From contig JAATGR010000130.1 of the NCBI GenBank assembly GCA_015654575.1, positions 1 to 51,937 on the forward strand: a stretch of 51,937 nt of DNA, read 5' to 3'. Below, piece by piece: positions 39,349 through 47,669 of the stretch. Position 1 is the first letter of the stretch. Every line of letters begins with the position of its first letter. This DNA comes from Actinomycetales bacterium (GTDB taxonomy: Bacteria; Actinomycetota; Actinomycetes; Actinomycetales; Microbacteriaceae). Below the pieces are notes generated by a model. That model worked only from the letters and a program-made list of their open reading frames with translations, did not search any database and had not been told where the DNA came from. Position numbers and translations under genes: made by a program.

Positions 39349-39888
39349 ATGAGCTGGACGACCCGCACGTCGCGCACCGTGTACGAGAACCGCTGGATCG
39401 AGGTCAGGGAGGACCAGGTCACCGGCCCCGCCGGCGACGGCATCTACGGCGTGGTGCGAATGCGGAATCCCGCCGTCTTCGTCGTCGCACTGGACACCTG
39501 TGACCGCGTCTGTCTGGTCGAGCTCGACCGCTACACCACCGGGCGTTCGTGGGAGATCCCGGCGGGCGGCAGCGACGGCGAGGAGCCCCTGGTCGCCGCG
39601 CGGCGCGAACTGGCCGAGGAGACCGGGCTCCGGGCCGACGACTGGAACCTGCTCGGCACGATGAATGCGCTGAACGGTGTCGCTGAGGCACCCGAGCACG
39701 TCTTCCTCGCACGCGGACTCACGGCGGCCACGGATGCGACGGCGTCGCAGCGCGAGGAGGGCATCACGGGCCTCCTGTGGCGCGCCTTCCCGGATGCCCT
39801 CGCGATGATCGCCGACGGCAGGATCGCGGACGGTGAGACGATCGCCGCGCTGGCGTTCGCCGGCATCCGCCTCGGCCGCTTCTCGTGA
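39349..39888 (+). CDS. Nudix hydrolase, ADP-ribose pyrophosphatase-like
   Basis: A 179-residue protein with a Nudix box near residues 72-94 (GGSDGEEPLVAARRELAEETGL, metal-binding RELxEETG intact) and an upstream WEIPAGG as in ADP-ribose pyrophosphatases. The loop before the first box Glu is slightly short (Ala in place of the usual Gly), a common variant. Divergent from dapA with 44 bp between. Substrate not certain. Confidence 0.88.
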   Translation: MSWTTRTSRTVYENRWIEVREDQVTGPAGDGIYGVVRMRNPAVFVVALDTCDRVCLVELDRYTTGRSWEIPAGGSDGEEPLVAARRELAEETGLRADDWNLLGTMNALNGVAEAPEHVFLARGLTAATDATASQREEGITGLLWRAFPDALAMIADGRIADGETIAALAFAGIRLGRFS

Positions 39889-39936
39889 GACCCGGCCCGG
39901 GGCTGTCGTCCGGTTGCGCGGAACCGCGGAGCGAGG

Positions 39937-40686
39937 TCAGCGGCCGCGGCGGCCGAGCCGCGAAGCCCCCCGGTCGGGCAGCATGCGGACGAGGCCGACC
40001 AGGATCCGATAGCGCAGCGTCGGGATCGACACGGCGCGGCCGCGCGCCACATCCCGCAGGGACTGCGTGACCACCGTGCGGGCGTCCAGCCACATCCAGG
40101 ACGGGACGCCCTCCTGGCCCGGCGGCAGACCGAGGCGCTCGTGGAAGCGGGTGTGCGTGTAGCCGGGACAGACGGCGGTGACCGTCACCCCGCGGGGCGC
40201 GTACTCCGCATCCGCCCAGCGGCTGAACGACACCAGCCAGCGTTTCGCGGCGCCATAGGTGGAGCGCGGCATGAACGCAGCCACGGACGCGACGTTCAGG
40301 ATGCGCCCGCGACCGCGCGCCAGCATCGGCCCGAGCGCGGCGTGCATGAGCCGCATCGGCACCTCGATGTGGAGGGCGAGGTGCCGCGCCTCCGCCTCGA
40401 TGTCGTTGCGTTCGAAGGAGAGCGGCAGGCCGAAACCGGCGTTGTTGACCAGCAGGTCGATGGGCCGTGCGGCATCCGCGAGTCTCGCCTCGACCCGCCC
40501 GCGGTCGACGGCGTCGAGCAGGTCGGCGGGCAGCACCTCGACCGTCACGGGCAGCGTCGCGGCGAGGTTCTGCAGCGCTGCCTCGTCGCGTGCGACCAGG
40601 ACGAGGTCGGCACCGCGATCGGCCAGCCGGCGCGCATACTCGGCGCCGAGCCCGGAACTCGCTCCCGTGATCAGCGCGGTGGGCAT
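39937..40686 (-). CDS. SDR-family oxidoreductase
   Basis: Short-chain dehydrogenase, 249 residues. TGASSGLGAEYARRLADRG is the NADP-binding site, NNAGFG is present, and the catalytic Ser-Tyr-Lys is seen in NVASVAAFMPRSTYGAAKRW. ATG 40686 is chosen because it starts the Rossmann fold; the longer frame reaches into folA. It overlaps the end of folA by 16 bp and is likely cotranscribed with thyA-folA. Substrate unknown. Confidence 0.87.
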   Translation of the reverse strand: MPTALITGASSGLGAEYARRLADRGADLVLVARDEAALQNLAATLPVTVEVLPADLLDAVDRGRVEARLADAARPIDLLVNNAGFGLPLSFERNDIEAEARHLALHIEVPMRLMHAALGPMLARGRGRILNVASVAAFMPRSTYGAAKRWLVSFSRWADAEYAPRGVTVTAVCPGYTHTRFHERLGLPPGQEGVPSWMWLDARTVVTQSLRDVARGRAVSIPTLRYRILVGLVRMLPDRGASRLGRRGR

Positions 40687-41180
40687 CTCTCCGCCTCGCG
40701 CTCGTAGGTGACGAAGCGGTATCGGATGCCGGTGCGCGAGGTGTGCCAGCCGTGTTCCGGATGGGCGCGTACACCGCGCCACCGGTCGAGCGGCGGCGCA
40801 TGCGTGTCGCCGTCCGTATCGAGGTCGACATGAGTGACCTCGAGGATGTCGGCGCTGTCAACGGCCTGCGCGTAAAGCTGGCCCCCGCCGATGACCCACC
40901 CGTCGCCGCCGACTAGCGCGAGCGCCGCCGGCAGGGATCCGGCGCTCTCGGCGCCATCGGCGTGCCAGTCGTGCCGGCGGGTGACCACGATGTTGCGGCG
41001 TCCGAGCAGCGGGCGGAACCGCTCTGGCAGCGAGTCCCAGGTGCGACGGCCCATGATCACCGCGGAGCCCGCGGTGACTTCTCGAAAGTGCGCCATGTCC
41101 TCCGGGACGTGCCAGGGGATCGCACCGCCGCCCCCGATCACACCGCCGTGGGCCTGCGCCCAGACCAGGCCCAGGGTCAT
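40671..41180 (-). CDS. folA: Dihydrofolate reductase FolA
   Basis: Reduces dihydrofolate produced by ThyA. The 169-residue product has the folate/NADPH motifs [30 protein letters not shown] (Asp/Glu region PWHVPED), [16 protein letters not shown], and [17 protein letters not shown] 41180 overlaps the thyA stop by 4 bp, so the two are coupled. A longer frame runs through thyA and is a shadow. Confidence 0.94.
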   Translation of the reverse strand: MTLGLVWAQAHGGVIGGGGAIPWHVPEDMAHFREVTAGSAVIMGRRTWDSLPERFRPLLGRRNIVVTRRHDWHADGAESAGSLPAALALVGGDGWVIGGGQLYAQAVDSADILEVTHVDLDTDGDTHAPPLDRWRGVRAHPEHGWHTSRTGIRYRFVTYEREAERCPPR

Positions 41181-42016
41181 ACGGCGACGGCGCCTCGGAT
41201 GGCGGGGTGGTGCTGGTAGTTCTCGACCACGATGTCGTCGAACCGGTAGTCGAAGATCGATTCGGGCCGGCGGGTGAAACGAAGCGTCGGGTACGGATAC
41301 GGGTCGCGGGAGAGCTGCTCGTGCACCTGGTCGAGGTGGTTGTCGTAGACGTGGCAGTCGCCGCTGGTCCAGACGAAGTCTCCCGGTTCGAGCCCCGTCT
41401 GCTGCGCGATCATCGGCGTCAGCAGCGCATATGAGGCGATGTTGAACGGCACGCCGAGGAACATGTCGGCGCTGCGCTGGTACAGCTGGCACGACAGCCG
41501 GCCGTCGGCGACGTAGAACTGGAACAGCGCGTGGCAGGGGGCGAGCGCCATGTCGGGAATGTCGGCCGGGTTCCACGCCGAGACGATCAGCCGCCGCGAG
41601 TCGGGATTGACGCGGATCTGCTCGATCACCTGGCTGATCTGGTCGATCACCTGTCCGTCGCGGCCAGGCCACGACCGCCACTGCACGCCATAGACGGGGC
41701 CGAGCTCGCCCCGCTCGTCGGCCCATTCGTCCCAGATGGTGACGCCGTTCTCTCGCAGCCACCCGACGTTGGACGAGCCCTGCAGGAACCACAGCAGCTC
41801 GTACACGATCGACTTCAGGTGCACGCTCTTGGTCGTGATCAGGGGGAAGCCCTGGGACAGGTCGAAACGGATCTGACGACCGAAGACGCTCGTCGTGCCC
41901 GTTCCGGTGCGATCGGACTTGTGCACGCCCTCGGCGAGCACATCGCGCAGCAGGTCTTCGTAGGGGGTCAGGATAGCGGCGGTCACGAACATCACGATAC
42001 CTGCGGGGTCCGACAT
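41177..42016 (-). CDS. thyA: Thymidylate synthase ThyA
   Basis: Makes dTMP from dUMP with methylene-THF. The 279-residue product has [28 protein letters not shown], the nucleophile Cys in [13 protein letters not shown], and [14 protein letters not shown] and [21 protein letters not shown] dUMP-binding motifs. It pairs with folA. Divergent from the thioredoxin-like gene with 93 bp of spacer. Confidence 0.96.
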   Translation of the reverse strand: MSDPAGIVMFVTAAILTPYEDLLRDVLAEGVHKSDRTGTGTTSVFGRQIRFDLSQGFPLITTKSVHLKSIVYELLWFLQGSSNVGWLRENGVTIWDEWADERGELGPVYGVQWRSWPGRDGQVIDQISQVIEQIRVNPDSRRLIVSAWNPADIPDMALAPCHALFQFYVADGRLSCQLYQRSADMFLGVPFNIASYALLTPMIAQQTGLEPGDFVWTSGDCHVYDNHLDQVHEQLSRDPYPYPTLRFTRRPESIFDYRFDDIVVENYQHHPAIRGAVAV

Positions 42017-42109
42017 AGATCCGACGCTGTGCCGACGGATGTGGGCGAATGTTACGGGACATCGTCATTCTCGCCGGTTCTGGCCCCCGCGCGGTCGCAA
42101 GCGCCTATC

Positions 42110-42556
42110 GTGTCAGCTGTGGATCTGGGCATCGCGCTGCTGGTGATCGTCGTCCTGCTGGCGGCGACGATCGGCGCGGGGTACCTGCTGCGGCGTTCGC
42201 AGAGCCGTCGCCGGAGCGTCGATGCCGGTGAGATCGTCGATCCGGTGAGCATCGGCGCGGACGGTCTGGGCAAGAGCGCGACGCTGCTCCAGTTCAGCAC
42301 CGAGCTCTGCTCCCGCTGCCCCGGCGTGCACCGTACGCTCTCGGCGATCGCCGCCGATCGGCCCGGGGTGCGCCACCTCAACGTCGACCTGACGTACCGG
42401 CCCGACATCGCGAAGCAGTTCCACGTCCTGCAGACCCCCACGACACTCGTCCTCGACCGCGACGGCCGGGTGCGCACTCGCTTCGGTGGAGTGCCCGGCC
42501 GCGACATCCTCGAGTTCGAGCTGGCCCGCATCGCTGAGGAGGAAACCCATGTCTGA
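42110..42556 (+). CDS. Membrane-anchored thioredoxin-like protein
   Basis: A 148-residue protein with an N-terminal membrane segment (about 5-27) and a thioredoxin-like domain whose CxxC is Cys67-Ser-Arg-Cys70 in STELCSRCPGVHRTL; the cis-Pro region LQTPTTLVLDRDGRV is present. It probably faces outside and could reduce or oxidise partner thiols. GTG 42110 or the in-frame GTG 42119 can start it. It overlaps the DUF4395 gene by 8 bp, so the two are a coupled pair. Confidence 0.87.
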   Translation: MSAVDLGIALLVIVVLLAATIGAGYLLRRSQSRRRSVDAGEIVDPVSIGADGLGKSATLLQFSTELCSRCPGVHRTLSAIAADRPGVRHLNVDLTYRPDIAKQFHVLQTPTTLVLDRDGRVRTRFGGVPGRDILEFELARIAEEETHV

Positions 42557-43073
42557 GCCCGCCCGCATCGATGCCCGCGGTCCCCGCTTCGTCGCGTCGA
42601 TCACCGCAGTTCTGCTGCTGATCGATGTGTTCCTGGGTCTGATCGGGCTTTCGTCCCAGCCGGGGACGTCCTCCGGCTGGGCGATCCAGTCCGCCTCCTT
42701 CGCCGAGCGCGTGCTCGACCCGGCTTTCCTGCTCCTGCTGCTCATCGTGGTGCTGTTCGCGTGGAGCGTGATCTGGGCCCGCACCGCCCCGTGGGGGGTG
42801 CTGTTCCGCAGTGTCGTGCAGCCGCGCCTGAAGCCGGCGACCGAATTCGAGGATCCGCGTCCGCCGCACTTCGCCCAGGTGGTGGGCTTGTTCGTCACCC
42901 TGGTCGGCCTGGTGCTCCAGCTCGTCGGCGTGCCGTGGGGGCTGACCGCGGCCGCCGCTGCGGCGTTCGTGGCCGCGTTCCTGAACGCGGCGTTCGGGCT
43001 GTGCCTGGGCTGCCAGCTCTACCTGCTGCTGCAGCGCGCCGGCGTCATCGGCCGGGCGCAGCCGGTCGCCTGA
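42549..43073 (+). CDS. DUF4395 membrane protein with CxxC
   Basis: A 174-residue protein with about four membrane segments, matching the DUF4395 family. A CLGC motif near residue 157 in GLCLGCQLY at the end of a hydrophobic segment could exchange disulfides with the neighbouring thioredoxin-like protein. Family function is unknown. ATG 42549 overlaps the upstream gene. Confidence 0.83.
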   Translation: MSEPARIDARGPRFVASITAVLLLIDVFLGLIGLSSQPGTSSGWAIQSASFAERVLDPAFLLLLLIVVLFAWSVIWARTAPWGVLFRSVVQPRLKPATEFEDPRPPHFAQVVGLFVTLVGLVLQLVGVPWGLTAAAAAAFVAAFLNAAFGLCLGCQLYLLLQRAGVIGRAQPVA

Positions 43074-43185
43074 GCATCGGTATCGGCGGCGGCGTCCGAG
43101 CCGTCGCGTCGCGCGCGTCCGTGCTGCGGGCTAGCCTGATTCTGCGGATGGGGATCGTCCGGTCCCCGCGCAGAAGGAGCAGAGC

Positions 43186-43611
43186 ATGAGCGTGACGAGC
43201 GAAGCCACCACCACGTGGCAGGGCAGCCTGTTCGAAGGATCCGGTGAGGTCGCCCTGGAGAGCTCGAACCAGGGGCCGCTCGCGGTGAACTGGAAGGCCC
43301 GCAGCGAAGGGTCCGACGCGGTCACCACCCCCGAAGAGCTCATCGCCGCGGCTCATTCCTCGTGCTACAGCATGGCGCTGTCAAACGCCCTCGCCGAGAA
43401 CGGGACGCCGCCGCAGAGCCTGGAGGCGACGGCATCCGTGACCTTCGTCCCCGGCACCGGCATCACCGGGAGCCACCTCAACGTCAACGCGGTCGTCCCC
43501 GGTCTATCCGCGGAGGACTTCACGCGCATCGCCGGCGAGGCCAAGGAGGGATGCCCGGTGTCGCAGGCGCTGTCCGGCATCGACATCACCCTCGAGGCAA
43601 CGCTTGCCTGA
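43186..43611 (+). CDS. OsmC/Ohr-family peroxiredoxin
   Basis: A 141-residue hydroperoxide reductase with the two reactive cysteines Cys60 (AAHSSCYSMAL) and Cys123 (KEGCPVSQAL) and the preceding Glu in the TPEELIAAAHSS motif. A GGAGC ribosome site (AGAAGGAGCAGAGC) precedes ATG 43186. Cytoplasmic; removes organic peroxides in related enzymes. It is the third gene of the redox group and overlaps the next gene by 8 bp. Confidence 0.92.
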   Translation: MSVTSEATTTWQGSLFEGSGEVALESSNQGPLAVNWKARSEGSDAVTTPEELIAAAHSSCYSMALSNALAENGTPPQSLEATASVTFVPGTGITGSHLNVNAVVPGLSAEDFTRIAGEAKEGCPVSQALSGIDITLEATLA

Positions 43612-44509
43612 TCGCCAGGTGGTGCTGGCCGGCGCGTCCGGTCTGATCGGCTCGGCGCTGGCCGGCTCCCTGCGCGCCGACGGCGTGACGGTCACGCGGT
43701 TGGTGCGACGCCCGGCCTCCTCGCCGGATGAGATCGAGTGGCATCCCGGCTCGTCGGCGCTCGATCCCGCCGTGCTGGCCGGGGCGAGCGCCGTAGTCGG
43801 CTTGTCGGGGGCGAGCATCGGCCGGTTCCCGTGGACCCGCTCCTACCGCGAGGAGCTTCGCCGTTCCCGGCTGGATCCCACCCGCACGCTGGCCGCTGCC
43901 GTCCGTGCGCTCGGCGCCGACGGCCCCGCGCTCGTCAACGCGTCCGCAGTCGGGGTCTACGGCATCGTGGGACGCGGTGTGACCGAGCTCAGCCCCGCCG
44001 GCGACTCGTTCCTGGCGGAGTTGTGCACCGAATGGGAGGATGCGGCGCGCGCCGCGGGTCCGCACACGCGGGTCGCGCTGCTGCGCACAGCCCCCGTCGT
44101 GCACCGCGACGGAGTGCTCAAGCCCCTGATCACCCTGACCCGGCTCGGACTGTCCGGACCGATCGCACGCGGCACGCAGGTGTGGCCCTGGATCTCCCTC
44201 GAGGACGAGGTGCGCGCGATCCGCCACACGATCGACGCCGAGCTGGACGGACCGGTCGATCTGGTCGGCCCCCAACGCGCCACGGCGAACGACCTGGGAT
44301 TCGCACTCGCGCGCGGGCTGAACCGGCCCTATCTACTGCGGGCCCCCGCCTGGGCGCTGCGACTGGTGCTCGGTCGCGACGCGACGGAGGCGCTGCTGAC
44401 GTGCGACGTCGACGTCGAGCCGGCGGTGCTGCAGGCATCCGGTTTCGTCTTCGCGCACCCCACCGTCGAGGATGCCGTCGCCGCTGCGCTCGCCCCCGCC
44501 GCCGCTTAA
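43604..44509 (+). CDS. TIGR01777-family NAD-dependent epimerase-like protein
   Basis: Extended SDR-fold protein, 301 residues, with GASGLIGSALAGSLRADG (nucleotide binding), SAVVGLSGASIG, LVNASAVGVYG, and VWPWISLEDEV as in the TIGR01777 family (YfcH-like). The catalytic Tyr is not clear, as in other members. TTG 43604 is the start that overlaps osmC; GTG 43619 is an alternative. Function unknown; often near OsmC or cell-division genes. Confidence 0.87.
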   Translation: MPDRQVVLAGASGLIGSALAGSLRADGVTVTRLVRRPASSPDEIEWHPGSSALDPAVLAGASAVVGLSGASIGRFPWTRSYREELRRSRLDPTRTLAAAVRALGADGPALVNASAVGVYGIVGRGVTELSPAGDSFLAELCTEWEDAARAAGPHTRVALLRTAPVVHRDGVLKPLITLTRLGLSGPIARGTQVWPWISLEDEVRAIRHTIDAELDGPVDLVGPQRATANDLGFALARGLNRPYLLRAPAWALRLVLGRDATEALLTCDVDVEPAVLQASGFVFAHPTVEDAVAAALAPAAA

Positions 44510-44547
44510 CGTCCCGCCGCCCCACGCGCCCGCCCTGCGCACCCGGT

Positions 44548-44605
44548 TGAGTGTCCACGACACGCGGACGACCATGCCACAGCATCCGCGTGTCGTGGAC
44601 ACTCA
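44548..44605. repeat. Large perfect inverted repeat between convergent genes
   Basis: Two 21-bp arms (44548-44568 and 44585-44605) are exact reverse complements around a 16-nt loop. Each arm contains its own dyad GTGTC-CAC-GACAC, so the element can form a cruciform with side stems. It sits between the convergent TIGR01777 and TPR-like genes, where it could act as a two-way terminator or be a repetitive extragenic palindrome. Confidence 0.8.
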
Positions 44606-44631
44606 GCGGGGGTGCAAGCGGACGGGACGGG

Positions 44632-45081
44632 TCAGCCGCGGCGGGCGACGCGCTCCAGCCGGATGGCGTTGCGCACCGCGGCGCGCGCCCGCCGACGATC
44701 GCCGGAGCTGTCGTAGGCGAGACCGAGGCGGTACCAGGCGCGCCAATCGTTTGGGGCCGCCTCGACCGCTTCCCGGTACTGGGGGAACACGGCATCCGCC
44801 TCATCGCGCAGCACGCGCCCACTGGGACGGGTGTCGAGATCCTCCGATGGCAGTTCGTGCTCGGCCTCCAACCGCCGCCCGAGCCGGGTTGCCTGCGAAC
44901 CGAAGAGCAGTTCCCGGCCGAGAGCCCACGCCGCGATCAACGGCAGGACGATCAGCGCCGCCCCCATCGCCACGCCGATCGGCTCTCCGCTGGCGACCAG
45001 CAGCACCGCGCGCTGCGCAACCACCACGATGTACAGGACGAGGCACGCCGCGATGACGGCGACCCCGATGCGCGCGCTCAT
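44632..45081 (-). CDS. Membrane protein with C-terminal TPR-like repeat
   Basis: A 149-residue protein with two membrane segments (about 3-27 and 36-56) and a cytoplasmic C-terminal region holding one TPR-like unit (YREAVEAAPNDWRAWYRLGLAYDSSGD) followed by a basic helix. It overlaps the dapB stop by ATGA and is probably cotranscribed with dapB. I do not recognise a specific function. Confidence 0.82.
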   Translation of the reverse strand: MSARIGVAVIAACLVLYIVVVAQRAVLLVASGEPIGVAMGAALIVLPLIAAWALGRELLFGSQATRLGRRLEAEHELPSEDLDTRPSGRVLRDEADAVFPQYREAVEAAPNDWRAWYRLGLAYDSSGDRRRARAAVRNAIRLERVARRG

Positions 45082-45890
45082 ACGCCGGTCGCGGCGGCGA
45101 CCGGACCCGGGACGCCCTCGTCGAAGACCGGCGCATCGGCGGCTGCACCCGGGGTGCGCACACCGATGTCGAGGAAAGCATCGAGGCCAACGACGACACC
45201 GCGGACGTCGACGGCATGCGCGAGCGCGAGCCGGATGCCGGGCGCATAGGCCAGCGCGGAGTCCACCGTGTCATGGGTCAGCGTGAGCGACTCCCCCGGA
45301 CCGGACAGCACGACGTCCTGGCGGGCAATCACCCCCGGACGACGCAATGAGTGGATGGGGACGCTCGCGACCTGCTGCCCCCGCGCGCGCTGATCGACAT
45401 GGGGGGACACGACCGGGCCGATGCCCGCGCGCGCTGCGGCGATCAGCTCCGCCGTGCGGACCGCAGTGCCGCTGGGCGAGTCGACCTTGGTGTCCCGATG
45501 GGCCTCGATGATCTCGATCGAGGAGAAGAACGGCGCAGCGACGGCAGCCAGCGCGGTGCCGAGCACGGATCCGAGGGAAAAGTTCGGGATGAAGACCGCC
45601 CCCGTTCCGGCCGCGGCGACCAGCGGACGCACGAGCGCGATGCGCTCCGCCGACCACCCGCTCGTTCCCACCAGCACATTGATGCCGTGATCGATCGCGG
45701 ACCGCACCACATCGACCGACACGGCGGGGACGGACGCGTCGACCACGAGGTCGGCTCCTTCGATGCCGGAGATCCCGCTGCGCGAGCCGAGCACAGCATG
45801 CACCTCGTAGCCGTCCTCCGCCTCGACCACGGAACGCACGATCGTGCCGAGCTTTCCGGAGCCGCCGACGATGGCCACACGCGTTGTCAT
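45078..45890 (-). CDS. dapB: 4-hydroxy-tetrahydrodipicolinate reductase DapB
   Basis: NAD(P)H reductase of the DAP pathway, after DapA. The 270-residue product has VAIVGGSGKLGTIV (nucleotide binding), VGTSGWS and the catalytic EAHRDTKVDSPSGTA, in which the first His and Lys are conserved and the second His of the usual HH pair is Arg. ATG 45890 starts the Rossmann fold. The longer frame to 47087 crosses divergent genes and is a shadow. Confidence 0.93.
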   Translation of the reverse strand: MTTRVAIVGGSGKLGTIVRSVVEAEDGYEVHAVLGSRSGISGIEGADLVVDASVPAVSVDVVRSAIDHGINVLVGTSGWSAERIALVRPLVAAAGTGAVFIPNFSLGSVLGTALAAVAAPFFSSIEIIEAHRDTKVDSPSGTAVRTAELIAAARAGIGPVVSPHVDQRARGQQVASVPIHSLRRPGVIARQDVVLSGPGESLTLTHDTVDSALAYAPGIRLALAHAVDVRGVVVGLDAFLDIGVRTPGAAADAPVFDEGVPGPVAAATGV

Positions 45891-46035
45891 GACACCCAGC
45901 CTAGGCGGCGGCGTCTCAGGTGCCGCACAGGCAGAGCGGTGACGACGGCCGCACATCCACGGAATGGAAGTCATCACCGCGCCGAGGGAATATCCCGTCA
46001 CAACGATGCGTATCATCAGTCGAGGAAATCCGCTG

Positions 46036-46058
46036 GTAACTGCCATAACGGCACTTAC
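46036..46058. promoter_or_regulatory. Candidate TetR operator upstream of the SDR cassette
   Basis: GTAACTGCC at 46036-46044 and GGCACTTAC at 46050-46058 form a 9-5-9 dyad with one mismatch, about 65-85 bp before the first SDR gene. The spacer 45891-46121 holds otherwise only weak promoter-like AT-rich stretches. It fits a TetR-type palindrome, but the link to the cassette's regulator is inference. Confidence 0.5.
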
Positions 46059-46121
46059 GGGCACACACGACCTGGCCGCATCGCGGCGGGCCGACGAAAA
46101 AGAATTCAAAGGAGAGAACAC

Positions 46122-46874
46122 ATGGGTGTCGACGGCAAGGTGGCGTTGGTCACGGGCGGAGCGAACGGGATCGGGCGCGCCATCGCGACGCGACTCGCGG
46201 CAGACGGGGCCACGGTGGCCGTCGTCGACCTCGCTCCCGGCGACGACGTCGTCGCAGAGATCACCGCGAACGGCGGCACGGCGAAGGCCTATCAGGCCGA
46301 CGTCTCGAAGGAGGATCAGGTCGTCAACGCGGTGAAGGCCATCGTCGACGAGCTGGGCCCGGTTCAGGTACTCGTCAACAACGCCGGACTGCATCCGGAT
46401 CCGCCGACGCTGATCCGCGAAATGACCTTCGACTTCTGGCACAAGCACCTCGCCGTCGACCTGGACTCGATGTTCCTCTTCATCCGGGCCGTGCTTCCCG
46501 CCATGGAGGAAGCCGGCTGGGGCCGGATCATCAACCTCTCGTCCGCGTCGGTGTACGCGGTCACCCCCGCCGGCGGTGCCCACTACGTCGCCGCGAAGGC
46601 CGCCGCCGGGGCACTCGCCACCGGCCTGGCCGTGGAGGTCGCCGACTACGGCATCACGTCCAACGCGATCGCGCCGAGCACCGTCCGCACCCCCGGCGCA
46701 CTCCACCTCGGTGGCGACGCCATGCTGGATGCGGTCAAGGCCACCCAGGCGATCAAGAAGATCATGGAGCCCACCGACATCGCCGGGCTCGTGAGCTTCC
46801 TCGCCTCTGACGACGCCGCCATGATCACCGGTCAGGTGCTGCACGTCGACGCCGGAGCGACTCGTGTCAACTGA
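46122..46874 (+). CDS. SDR-family oxidoreductase
   Basis: Classical short-chain dehydrogenase, 250 residues, with TGGANGIGRAIATRLAADG, NNAG, INLSSASVYAVTPAGGAHYVAAKAA (catalytic Ser-Tyr-Lys) and a C-terminal GQVLHVDAGATRVN. AAAGGAG stands 8 nt before ATG 46122. It overlaps the next SDR by 11 bp. Product and substrate unknown; likely oxidises a secondary alcohol in a catabolic or detoxification route. Confidence 0.9.
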   Translation: MGVDGKVALVTGGANGIGRAIATRLAADGATVAVVDLAPGDDVVAEITANGGTAKAYQADVSKEDQVVNAVKAIVDELGPVQVLVNNAGLHPDPPTLIREMTFDFWHKHLAVDLDSMFLFIRAVLPAMEEAGWGRIINLSSASVYAVTPAGGAHYVAAKAAAGALATGLAVEVADYGITSNAIAPSTVRTPGALHLGGDAMLDAVKATQAIKKIMEPTDIAGLVSFLASDDAAMITGQVLHVDAGATRVN

Positions 46875-47640
46875 CGCCGTCTCGCCGTCGCCGCTGACAG
46901 CGGCGGGCACGCGCTTCACCGGGAAGATCGCCGTCGTGACCGGATCCGGATCCGGTATCGGCCTGGCCACCGCGCAGCGGCTGATCGCCGAGGGCGCCAC
47001 CGTCATCGCCGCCGATCGCGACCCCGGCAAGAATCCGCTGGTACGCGAAGGAAACCCCGCCGTCGTGCCATCGCGGTGCGATGTCACTGATCCGTCGCAG
47101 ATCGATCAGACCGCCGCGCTGGTGCGTGAGCGCTTCGGTCGCGTCGACGTGCTCGTCAACAACGCCGGCCTCACCGGGGGCATCGGACGCGTCCACGAGT
47201 ACGACATGAACGAGTACGACCGCGTCATGAACACGAACGTGCGCGGACCGTTCCTGATGATGCGCGCGCTCATCCCGCTCATGCTGGAGACCGGCGGGGG
47301 CAGCATCGTCAACGTCTCCTCCATTGGCGCGGTGACCTTCGCTCCGGGTTCGAGCGCCTACCCGCCGTCGAAGGCGGCACTGCTGATGATGTCGAAGCAG
47401 ACCGCGATCGAGTACGCCAAGGACGGGATCCGCGTCAACGCCGTGTGCCCCGGCCTCGTCGACACCCCGATCCTGGGCGATGCCACCGACACCGCGGAGC
47501 AACTCGGCGGCTTCGTCCCCCTCGGCCGCCTCGGCAAGCCCGAGGAGATCGCAGCCCTCATCGCCCACCTCGCCAGCGACGAGGCGGGCTTCACCACCGG
47601 TGCGGCGTTCTTCGCCGACGGCGGCCACACCGCCGTCTGA
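46864..47640 (+). CDS. SDR-family oxidoreductase
   Basis: Second classical SDR, 258 residues, with TGSGSGIGLATAQRLIAEG, NNAGLTGG, NVSSIGAVTFAPGSSAYPPSKAALL (Ser-Tyr-Lys), and AVCPGLVDTPI. The GTG start overlaps the first SDR by 11 bp, so they are coupled. The two could run consecutive oxidations or form a heterodimer; this is not decidable here. Confidence 0.9.
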   Translation: MSTDAVSPSPLTAAGTRFTGKIAVVTGSGSGIGLATAQRLIAEGATVIAADRDPGKNPLVREGNPAVVPSRCDVTDPSQIDQTAALVRERFGRVDVLVNNAGLTGGIGRVHEYDMNEYDRVMNTNVRGPFLMMRALIPLMLETGGGSIVNVSSIGAVTFAPGSSAYPPSKAALLMMSKQTAIEYAKDGIRVNAVCPGLVDTPILGDATDTAEQLGGFVPLGRLGKPEEIAALIAHLASDEAGFTTGAAFFADGGHTAV

Positions 47641-47669
47641 CCGGCACCCCCACCTGCGAAGGAGCAGTC

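Noticed and set aside
41531..42110. Extended start of the thioredoxin-like gene through thyA
   Set aside because: The added part is antisense to thyA and the domain begins at the GTG near 42110.
44548..44605. The palindrome as an insertion-sequence end or CRISPR repeat
   Set aside because: No transposase, no second copy and no spacer series in the window.
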